64,000 bases of DNA from Clostridia bacterium. GTDB lineage: Bacteria; Bacillota; Clostridia; UMGS1840. The stretch's first letter is position 1; the number at the start of each line of letters is the position of its first letter. Positions 52,655 to 59,872 of the stretch are shown here, piece by piece. The position numbers and the translations under genes were made by a program. The notes under the pieces are model-generated. The model searched no databases, had not been told where the DNA came from, and saw only the letters and a program-made list of their open reading frames with translations. The stretch lies in the NCBI GenBank assembly GCA_017936745.1, contig JAGBEY010000015.1:62001-126000 (forward strand). The letters are read 5' to 3'.

Positions 52655-53725
52655 TCATTTTTCTAAACGCTCAATGATTCTAGAAATAACATTTTCCACA
52701 CTTGGATTATTACTGTCAGCAACTCTAGATAGAAATTCTCCTATGTTATTTCTTATTTCTTCTGCTTTCTTTAATTCTTCACTTTGTGCATATGTAGCGG
52801 ATGGTGGTAGATCTTTAATAGCATCGTTAAGTTCATTACAATAATCAGTCCAATATTTTATATAGTTCAAACGCTTGATACCATTATAAATATCTTTAGC
52901 ATCATCCCAAATCACATACATTGTTTTTTCGTCCCATTTGTCATCTTTTATTAATTCTATTACCTCGTATAAACATGCAACGGATTTAAGATAAGCATCA
53001 GAAATTACAAGAACAGCAAAATCCTCTTTGCGTATAGTTCTCATAAATTCAGATATACTTTTCCAATCACCAATATTGTTTTTGTCCCTTTTTACATCGC
53101 ACTTTCCATCGAGTTCATTTTCTATTTTATCAACAAAGTCTGAGCAACCCCGATTGTACGATATAAACATTGTTGGCACATTAACTTGGATTTCTTGCTG
53201 TATAGGCAAGTTGTCTTCCATAAATGCCTTGCCAGAAAGTTCAATTTCATATCCACCTGTTACATCTTCGGTAAATTTTGAAAAGTATCCTTGTTCATCT
53301 AAAATATTAAGAAAACGTCTGTATTTTGGAACGAAAGATATTCTTGTATCATCGTCATCCAAATAAACATATCCGTCTTTTTCAATATCTAATAAAATTT
53401 GCATGATTAATGCAACCAAAGCATTTTTGTCTTTCGTATCAAAAAAATCACTTAAATTACCCTTTAGTGTCGCAGCTTTAGATTCTATATCTTTAAATAG
53501 CTTTTCATCACGCCATCCATTAAAAGAATCCAATGTTTTTAAAAATTCATCAACAAATTGAGTTTGCTCCAATTTCGACAACTCATATTTCATATTTTCC
53601 TTCCAAGATACAAAAACTTCTGTATTGTATATCACATTAAAATTTGGAAAACTACCTCCACCTGATACATGGAATGATTTTTTTATTTCTGGTAATTGTG
53701 AAATCAATTTTAAAATTTTATACAT
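52655..53725 (-). CDS. TIR-domain protein, last gene of the interleaved RM operon
   Basis: 356 residues. Seen: a C-terminal TIR domain (about 184-310) starting PTMFISYNRGCSDFVDKIENEL, with DKNNIGDWKSISEFMRTIRKEDFAVLVISDAYLKSVACLYEV, where E254 lies at the catalytic-glutamate position of NADase TIR domains. The N-terminal 180 residues are unlike known sensors; about 100-170 looks like a winged helix. Bacterial TIR proteins often cleave NAD+ to stop phage growth. It lies 10 bp after hsdM, so it is cotranscribed. I do not see a cyclic-nucleotide-binding domain. Confidence 0.85.
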   Translation of the reverse strand: MYKILKLISQLPEIKKSFHVSGGGSFPNFNVIYNTEVFVSWKENMKYELSKLEQTQFVDEFLKTLDSFNGWRDEKLFKDIESKAATLKGNLSDFFDTKDKNALVALIMQILLDIEKDGYVYLDDDDTRISFVPKYRRFLNILDEQGYFSKFTEDVTGGYEIELSGKAFMEDNLPIQQEIQVNVPTMFISYNRGCSDFVDKIENELDGKCDVKRDKNNIGDWKSISEFMRTIRKEDFAVLVISDAYLKSVACLYEVIELIKDDKWDEKTMYVIWDDAKDIYNGIKRLNYIKYWTDYCNELNDAIKDLPPSATYAQSEELKKAEEIRNNIGEFLSRVADSNNPSVENVISRIIERLEK

Positions 53726-53735
53726 ATCTTTCTCC

Positions 53736-55211
53736 TTATTTCAATGCCTTTATAAGTTCTGAAAAGCTATCCATAGCACTTTCTAAATTTTCCATAATCT
53801 CTGATGCAAGCACATCAGGATCAGGAAGATTATCAAGATCTGCTAAAGATTTATCTTTAATCCAGAAAATATCAAGGCTTGTTTTATCACGGGAGATAAT
53901 ATCATCATATGAGAATTTTCTCCATCTTCCATCAGGGTTTTCTTCGCTGTATGTTTCGCATCTGCCTGCAAGATTTCCTGAATTATAGCATTTTACAAAC
54001 TCGTCCAAATCGGTTTGCTTAAGCGGATTCTTTTTAAGTGTGAAATGAATGTTGGTTCTAAAATCATAAATCCACACATTTTTTGTCTGAACATTAGGAC
54101 TTGCAGACTTCTTTTCAAAGAAAATAACATTTGCCTTTACACCCGGCTTATAGAATATACCAGTCGGAAGTCTTAAAATTGTGTGCAAATCACAAGTTTC
54201 AAGAAGTTTCTTACGGACAATCTCACCGCTGCCGCCTTCAAACAAAACATTATCGGGAACAACTACCGCAGCAGTTCCTCCAACCTTCAAAAGCGTATTT
54301 ATATGTTGAACGAAGTTAAGCTGTTTGTTTGAACCTGTTGCCCAGAAATCTTGACGGTTATATACTAAATCTTCGGTTTCCTGTTCGCCTTCTTCATTTT
54401 CAAATGTTAAAGATGACTTTTTACCGAAAGGCGGATTTGTCAACACATAATCATATCTTGTCCCAGGGTCTGATAGAAGCGAGTCATTTCTTGTTATCGG
54501 AACTTCGCCATTTAAGTCACCAACGCTGTGCAGAAATAAATTCATAAGGCACAAACGATAGGTCGCACGAACCAGTTCCCAACCATAAAATGTTTCAAAT
54601 TTAAGTTTTTTCTTTTCTTCTGCATTAAGGCTATTATTTGATTCAATATAACTTTTTGCAGAAAGTAAGAAACCACCCGAGCCACAGCACGGGTCGACAA
54701 TGGTCTTGCCCGGTTGTGGCTTCACGCACTCAACAATGGCATTGATTAAAGCACGAGGGGTAAAATACTGTCCTGCACCACTTTTTGTATCTTCGGCAAC
54801 ACGGGATAGAAGACTTTCATAAATCTCACCTTTAACATCTTCAGCCATGGACACCCAGTTTTCAGAGCCAATCATCTGAATAACTCGACTTAAAATTGCA
54901 GGCTTGGTAATTTTATTTTGTGCTTCGGTATAAATTTCCTGCAAGATACCACTTTTCTTTGCAAGAGTTTCCAAAATATATTTATATTTATCAGCAAGTT
55001 CAGCACCACTTAAAGAAGATAAACTCTCCCATGTGCAATCAGCAGGGATACCCAAATCGCGCTTATAAGGCGGTTTTGAATATTCATCAGCCATCTTTAA
55101 GAATATTAAATATGTAAGCTGCTCAAGGTAGTCGCTGTTGGAAACACCGTCATCCATCAGCACACCTGCCATTGACCATATTTTTTGTGATATATTAGAT
55201 TCAGCCATCAT
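53736..55211 (-). CDS. hsdM: Type I restriction-modification DNA methyltransferase subunit
   Basis: 491 residues. Seen: an N-terminal helical HsdM domain (SNISQKIWSMAGVLMDDG), SAM-binding motif I DPCCGSGGF (173-181), catalytic motif IV NPPF (259-262) for N6-adenine methylation, and a C-terminal HsdS-binding region. It methylates host sites with HsdS. It overlaps the cyclase-like gene by 11 bp. Confidence 0.95.
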   Translation of the reverse strand: MMAESNISQKIWSMAGVLMDDGVSNSDYLEQLTYLIFLKMADEYSKPPYKRDLGIPADCTWESLSSLSGAELADKYKYILETLAKKSGILQEIYTEAQNKITKPAILSRVIQMIGSENWVSMAEDVKGEIYESLLSRVAEDTKSGAGQYFTPRALINAIVECVKPQPGKTIVDPCCGSGGFLLSAKSYIESNNSLNAEEKKKLKFETFYGWELVRATYRLCLMNLFLHSVGDLNGEVPITRNDSLLSDPGTRYDYVLTNPPFGKKSSLTFENEEGEQETEDLVYNRQDFWATGSNKQLNFVQHINTLLKVGGTAAVVVPDNVLFEGGSGEIVRKKLLETCDLHTILRLPTGIFYKPGVKANVIFFEKKSASPNVQTKNVWIYDFRTNIHFTLKKNPLKQTDLDEFVKCYNSGNLAGRCETYSEENPDGRWRKFSYDDIISRDKTSLDIFWIKDKSLADLDNLPDPDVLASEIMENLESAMDSFSELIKALK

Positions 55212-56034
55212 TTTGCTCCTTTTTGTTTATTGTATTTGAAAAACATGTACTTAAGCTTTGAAAAAAATATTCATAAAGCCATTTGTATTTTTGTCTTATT
55301 CTTGCATTATTAATTTGCAATCCACTATAAACAAAGTCGGTTATCGTTTTAATTTTCTTTTCTGTCATATTAAGCGGCAACATTTCCAAAATGTTAAAAT
55401 AATTTACAAAATATGTTTTGTCTTCCGTCGATTGTTTTATAAACATTTCGATTTCTGTTTTACGATTATTCTCATTTTTTTCTTTGTTTTTGTATGTTAA
55501 AAGACTTTCATCTGCTGTTTTTTTACGAAAAAAATTACGGCATTTTAGGTCATCAATAATATCATCCGCTATAACCGTTCTCGGATATATTGCTGTTTCC
55601 GATTCTAATTTATATGCATCTATAAATGCAGGACCATACATAATATTATTTAATTTATAGAACTCACCCTTTGCAATGCCACCTCGAATCATAATTTTAT
55701 TCCTTAAAAAGGCATTATGAATGAAAGAGCACAAGTAAAGCAAAAAACTCAATCCCTCATCATTATCCGGTGCAGAAATAACTATGCTGTCAGACATAAT
55801 GGTAAATGTTGTTTTTTCGCATGTTTCTTTAGAAAAAATAAGCTTGGAAAATTTAGAGTCAAAATTAAATTTAAGTAATTCTACATCATTGAATATAGCT
55901 TTTATTTCTTCGCACGATAATTCTTTTTTGCTACACTTCTCTTTAAATCCTAAAATGTCTAAAAAAGCTATATATGTAATTTTATATTGATTTGGTTCAC
56001 ATAGTTTGCGTTCTACAAATTCTTCAATATTCAT
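55201..56034 (-). CDS. Class III nucleotidyl cyclase-like protein embedded in an RM operon
   Basis: 277 residues. Seen: FLDILGF with D26 (matching the first metal-binding Asp of class III cyclases, as in D-I-x-G-F), MSDSIVIS with D82 (second metal-binding position), RGGIAKG (117-123) and GPAFIDAYKLES (134-145), which match in order the core motifs of adenylate/guanylate-type cyclase folds. Two catalytic Asp are retained, so activity is plausible; the substrate base cannot be read. Cyclases of this fold (PycC) make cCMP or cUMP in Pycsar defence. It overlaps hsdS by ATGA and hsdM by 11 bp. I infer, not show, a signalling role with the TIR protein. Confidence 0.6.
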   Translation of the reverse strand: MNIEEFVERKLCEPNQYKITYIAFLDILGFKEKCSKKELSCEEIKAIFNDVELLKFNFDSKFSKLIFSKETCEKTTFTIMSDSIVISAPDNDEGLSFLLYLCSFIHNAFLRNKIMIRGGIAKGEFYKLNNIMYGPAFIDAYKLESETAIYPRTVIADDIIDDLKCRNFFRKKTADESLLTYKNKEKNENNRKTEIEMFIKQSTEDKTYFVNYFNILEMLPLNMTEKKIKTITDFVYSGLQINNARIRQKYKWLYEYFFQSLSTCFSNTINKKEQNDG

Positions 56035-57275
56035 ACTAAATTCCCTTCAAAGGCTTGTTTTAATATACTTTGTCTTAAACTTTCTGCTTTTTGCAATGAT
56101 TCATTAACTGTTTGCTCAATTTTATCACAAACAGATAATCGAGATTCAATTTCTGTTACAATATATTTTTGCTCGTCTATATGACAGTAAGGAATAATAA
56201 GATTTTCCAATGTAGTTAAATTGATATTTTTTTGAGCAGTAGCTGGAGCAAATGCTGATAATCTTATTTTTGAGGCTTCAATAAAATATCTAACATAATC
56301 TCTGTCAACAATATCTTCTTGTGGATCAAATCCCACTACACTATCAGGGAAACAAGCATCTATACCCAAAATACATGTTTCTGCTATGTTTGCAGCAATT
56401 GTAATACAAAGTGTTCCTTTTTTCCATAATTTACTTTGAGCTAAACCAAAATCTCCGTACATAGTGGAAAAAGATGTCAAGTATTTCTTTGCCGCTTTTA
56501 CATCTCCAGTTTGTACAAATGGATATTTTCCATCCTCAAACAGTTTTTTATCATTTCGAGGTCTATGCTTTGATTTGCCTCTACTTAATTCTCCAAGCTT
56601 ACTTAAATAAACATATTCCCATTCATTCGGAAGCGTTGGAAGTTCGACAACAAGGGTTTTATCGACAGTTTCTATGTTTACACCCTGCCTGTTATCATAA
56701 CTCCACTTTCCTTCAAATGCCTCTTTCAACACCGCCTGACGATAGATTTTGAGTTGTTCTTTGGTTTTATTTAGTTCTTCAACACCTTTATCAAGTTTTG
56801 AAAATAATTCTTCAATCTTAGCTACAATGCGTTGCTGCTCCTCTATAGATGGATTGGGGACTGGAATTTGTTTCAGAGCATTTTGCGTTAATTTCAATCG
56901 TGTTGTACCCGATACATAGCCATTATAATTAAAATAATTTAGATAATAACACAAAAATCTGTTGTTCGATTTTGATTTCAAAACATGTGCATGATTATTA
57001 ACCCATGTTTTCCCGCTTATAATGTATGACTTCTGTGCAAATGGGTTTAGGAATGGTGCACCATCTTCACCTAAAAGAACATATTCTCCATCCGTAATAT
57101 AATCATCTATATAACCAACCTGACCAGTTGCACCAAAATAAGGATATAGTTCTGATGGATTTTTTCCTGCTATTCTCTTTTGCCGTTCCTTTGCGTTTAT
57201 TGGGTTTCTTAACACATCACAGATTTCGGCTATTTCTTCTAATGGAAGTATGTTCCACTTACTGTCCGCCATCAT
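56031..57275 (-). CDS. hsdS: Type I restriction-modification specificity subunit
   Basis: 414 residues with two target-recognition domains separated by long helical spacers. Seen: TRD1 (about 1-140, ending in NPSIEEQQRIVAKIEELFSKLDKGVEELNKTKEQL) and TRD2 (about 205-375, followed by HIDEQKYIVTEIESRLSVCDKIEQTVNESLQKAESLRQSILKQAFEG). Two helices define the spacing between the half-sites of its recognition sequence. Start at the first of two ATGs. It overlaps the HNH gene by 17 bp. Confidence 0.93.
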   Translation of the reverse strand: MMADSKWNILPLEEIAEICDVLRNPINAKERQKRIAGKNPSELYPYFGATGQVGYIDDYITDGEYVLLGEDGAPFLNPFAQKSYIISGKTWVNNHAHVLKSKSNNRFLCYYLNYFNYNGYVSGTTRLKLTQNALKQIPVPNPSIEEQQRIVAKIEELFSKLDKGVEELNKTKEQLKIYRQAVLKEAFEGKWSYDNRQGVNIETVDKTLVVELPTLPNEWEYVYLSKLGELSRGKSKHRPRNDKKLFEDGKYPFVQTGDVKAAKKYLTSFSTMYGDFGLAQSKLWKKGTLCITIAANIAETCILGIDACFPDSVVGFDPQEDIVDRDYVRYFIEASKIRLSAFAPATAQKNINLTTLENLIIPYCHIDEQKYIVTEIESRLSVCDKIEQTVNESLQKAESLRQSILKQAFEGNLV

Positions 57276-58071
57276 TTTCTTTACTCCATTTCTTATTTTC
57301 TTCTACGCATTGCTTTATTTCTTCCTTTGAACGGTAATGCATTGGGAATATATCATTCATTTCTTTAATACAGAGCGGAATCTCAATGTTTGCAAGTTCG
57401 TCGTAATCACAATCCGAAAAAAATGTAATATCAACACCATCATATTCTCTATCCTTTATTGGATCAAAAATAAGAATAAATCCTAATGGATATGCTGTAA
57501 TTTCACTAACCGCCATTGATTGCACCTTATTATCATCTAGTTTTATAACTACTGACAATGGTGCATACTTTACCAAATTACTTTTTGTGAAATACATATT
57601 AAGTCTATATTTTGTTTTATCCAGTCCTTTTGCAGTTTTATCCAATACAAAATCTCTTAATGATTGAATTCTCTCATCCTCAATATTATTTATCGAGCAA
57701 AACATAGAAATAATTTGTTTTATAAACCGTAACGGATATATTTCCTTTATTCCTATAGCGTTAATATTTTCAGGAATAGTTTCACAAAAGGCTGCGTGCA
57801 TGATTTGAGAAATTTTAATATAGTCATTCCCATACCATGAACCTGTGTTGTTATTGCAGTCCTTGCATAACGAAAATTTTCCCATTCCTTGCTGCTGATT
57901 AGTATAGCGCAATCCCGAAGTATCCCACGGCATACGGTCATCATTCATCATTTTATCCCCTGTAACAGGTTTTGCTGGGGAAGCATTAAATGCCGCCCTC
58001 GGAGGAATGTGCTCAAAACTTAACTCACATTCTTTTCTGCATAATGCGCATTTACCAAAGCTTTTTGACAT
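57259..58071 (-). CDS. HNH-type zinc-binding protein
   Basis: 270 residues. Seen: CALCRK (C8, C11), LSFEHIPPRAAFN (E20-H21) and LCKDCNNNTGSWYGNDY (C69, C72, N73-N75), which together form a zinc-bound beta-beta-alpha metal (HNH) site of the McrA-like type. The 180-residue C-terminal part is unrecognised. Possibly a nuclease acting on invading DNA. Lies between the zinc-ribbon gene and hsdS in the same operon. Confidence 0.7.
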   Translation of the reverse strand: MSKSFGKCALCRKECELSFEHIPPRAAFNASPAKPVTGDKMMNDDRMPWDTSGLRYTNQQQGMGKFSLCKDCNNNTGSWYGNDYIKISQIMHAAFCETIPENINAIGIKEIYPLRFIKQIISMFCSINNIEDERIQSLRDFVLDKTAKGLDKTKYRLNMYFTKSNLVKYAPLSVVIKLDDNKVQSMAVSEITAYPLGFILIFDPIKDREYDGVDITFFSDCDYDELANIEIPLCIKEMNDIFPMHYRSKEEIKQCVEENKKWSKENDGGQ

Positions 58072-58099
58072 TTTATTTCCTCATTTGTAATCAACATTA

Positions 58100-58513
58100 T
58101 TAAAATCTTCCTGGTCTATTCAGACCACTTAAAGCATTTAGACTTTTTTGAAAATAATCTTTTTTTGCTTTAACATCATACACACCTTTGTCTTTACAAC
58201 ACGGGCAATTATAGGTTCCTTGTTCTTGATCACAATGCAACTGCACTAATTTTTGAGAACTATCCCAGCAATTTGTGCAATACATCAAATTTGTATCATC
58301 TGTTAGTGTTAAGTACGGTTCTTGATGCCTAATTATCTTAGATTCAATATCTTTTATCTTCTTTAATTCCGCGTTCTCTATTGTCAGTCTTGATATTTCA
58401 TTTTGCATATCCAGTGCTTGTGAACTTAAATCTAATAGCTTTTGATATAATTCAATATTGTCAGCTTGCTGTACTACTTTTGCAACATCTTTTATTCCAT
58501 CATAAAGTCCCAT
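58100..58513 (-). CDS. Coiled-coil and zinc-ribbon small protein
   Basis: 137 residues. Seen: MGLYDGIKDVAKVVQQADNIELYQKLLDLSSQALDM, a predicted coiled coil (about 25-60), then a zinc-ribbon-like C-terminus with C79/C82, C94 and C103/C105/C106. Related proteins are common as accessory genes in Firmicutes islands. The coil suggests oligomerisation. Function unknown. Confidence 0.65.
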   Translation of the reverse strand: MGLYDGIKDVAKVVQQADNIELYQKLLDLSSQALDMQNEISRLTIENAELKKIKDIESKIIRHQEPYLTLTDDTNLMYCTNCWDSSQKLVQLHCDQEQGTYNCPCCKDKGVYDVKAKKDYFQKSLNALSGLNRPGRF

Positions 58514-58533
58514 AAAATTCCCTCCAAAACATT

Positions 58534-59055
58534 TTATATAGCCATTGACAAATCAATTGCGGCTTTAGCAATTTGGATGATTGCTAAAATCAAACCGAAA
58601 ATTTTTGTAATAAATAAAATAATGTCAGTTTTCTTTTCTTCCTTCGATAATATTTTTCTTGTATGTGGTATTTTTAATATTGAATATACAATTTTTTGAA
58701 TTCCCGATAAAAATCCATATACACCAAAGAGAAGACAAACAAAACCAATTATATTGAATGCCCAATGCTTGCCAAACCAATACAAGGCAAACCATACACT
58801 AATAAACATTGCTCCCAAAACAGTATCGTCCAGGCCTATTATCCCAATTTTTGTTTTACCTGATTCTACCGCAAATCCGGCAATACCAAATACTATAAAT
58901 ATCCATTTAACAACTTCTGTAATCACCTTATTTCCAAAGTATACAGGCAAAAACTGCAGTATCAGTCCACAAACAACAAAAGCTAAAGCTAACGCATAAC
59001 CGTTAATTCTGCTATCTATTTCTTCACTAAAATATATTTTCTTTTCTTTAGCCAT
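58534..59055 (-). CDS. Multi-spanning membrane protein in the interleaved RM operon
   Basis: 173 residues from ATG 59055, which has AAAGGAG upstream; the open frame extends upstream without support. Seen: four or five membrane helices (about 19-38, 43-59, 72-90, 95-114, 140-165) with a short basic cytoplasmic loop (HTRKILSKEEKKTD). No known channel or transporter signature. Could be a membrane effector, given its place in a defence operon; function unknown. Confidence 0.7.
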   Translation of the reverse strand: MAKEKKIYFSEEIDSRINGYALALAFVVCGLILQFLPVYFGNKVITEVVKWIFIVFGIAGFAVESGKTKIGIIGLDDTVLGAMFISVWFALYWFGKHWAFNIIGFVCLLFGVYGFLSGIQKIVYSILKIPHTRKILSKEEKKTDIILFITKIFGLILAIIQIAKAAIDLSMAI

Positions 59056-59077
59056 AAAATCTCCTTTACGCCACCAT

Positions 59078-59857
59078 TTAAACAGATAAATTTTTTCTAA
59101 TTGAATAGTATTGTGGTCGTGCATTAAAACAAGCTGCAATCGGATCAACTAACAATTTCTCAATGTTGCCTTGCAGTTTATTCGCATCGTCTTGACTTAA
59201 CTCAAAGTTATATTTTTTTACAAATTCAGTGTTATCATATTTTGTTATTAGTTCAACTTCATATTTACCGGTTTTCCAAAAACAGAATTCATATAATTTA
59301 ACCTTTGAATCAGAATATTCAGTTGTCGCGTGCGCCTGCCTATCTGCTTCAATTAGTGTTATTCCTTGTTGGTTCAAAATAGAATTTTCTGCATTGTATA
59401 ACGGTTGTATGGCTATTGCAATTTCCTCGCTAATGTTTGTTTTTTCATCTGTAAACTCGATAAATGCAGGTGTAAGAGAATCTGCATTAGCACTAAAAGG
59501 ATGCGCTGTTTCAAAGGAATGTTCATATTGGCCGCCTATCTCTTTCACTGTCGGTGAAGGAAAAGTTGACCATGTCAAATTTAACATCGCATTGTCAGCT
59601 TTTCTGATTACTTTTGCACTAATATTTTTTATAGTAGCAGTTTTGTTATCAGCTTTGTATACACCACCCAGGTTTATATATGAGCCACTTCTATTGAAAT
59701 AAATGGTGATCACATCTGAAATTAAAAAGTCAATTTTTAAGCGTTTAAACCATTTCTCATATAACCACTTAATAAAAGGTATTATCAAAGCTAATACAGC
59801 TAAAATGATACCAATTAACTCATAAAAAGTCATAGGTGTCTTAAAATCAATTGTCAT
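59078..59857 (-). CDS. Single-span membrane-anchored protein of unknown function
   Basis: 259 residues. Seen: one N-terminal membrane helix (about 10-33) followed by basic KWLYEKWFKRLK, then a 220-residue beta-rich domain, probably cytoplasmic by positive-inside rule. No recognised motif. Located 15 bp after hsdR and 22 bp before the next membrane protein, so the two may act together. Confidence 0.65.
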   Translation of the reverse strand: MTIDFKTPMTFYELIGIILAVLALIIPFIKWLYEKWFKRLKIDFLISDVITIYFNRSGSYINLGGVYKADNKTATIKNISAKVIRKADNAMLNLTWSTFPSPTVKEIGGQYEHSFETAHPFSANADSLTPAFIEFTDEKTNISEEIAIAIQPLYNAENSILNQQGITLIEADRQAHATTEYSDSKVKLYEFCFWKTGKYEVELITKYDNTEFVKKYNFELSQDDANKLQGNIEKLLVDPIAACFNARPQYYSIRKNLSV

Positions 59858-59872
59858 TTGTATTTCCCTCCT

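Noticed and set aside
52655-56034. A confirmed Pycsar system
   Set aside because: The cyclase-like and TIR genes are separated by hsdM and the TIR protein lacks an evident cyclic-nucleotide-binding domain, so only a looser resemblance is claimed.
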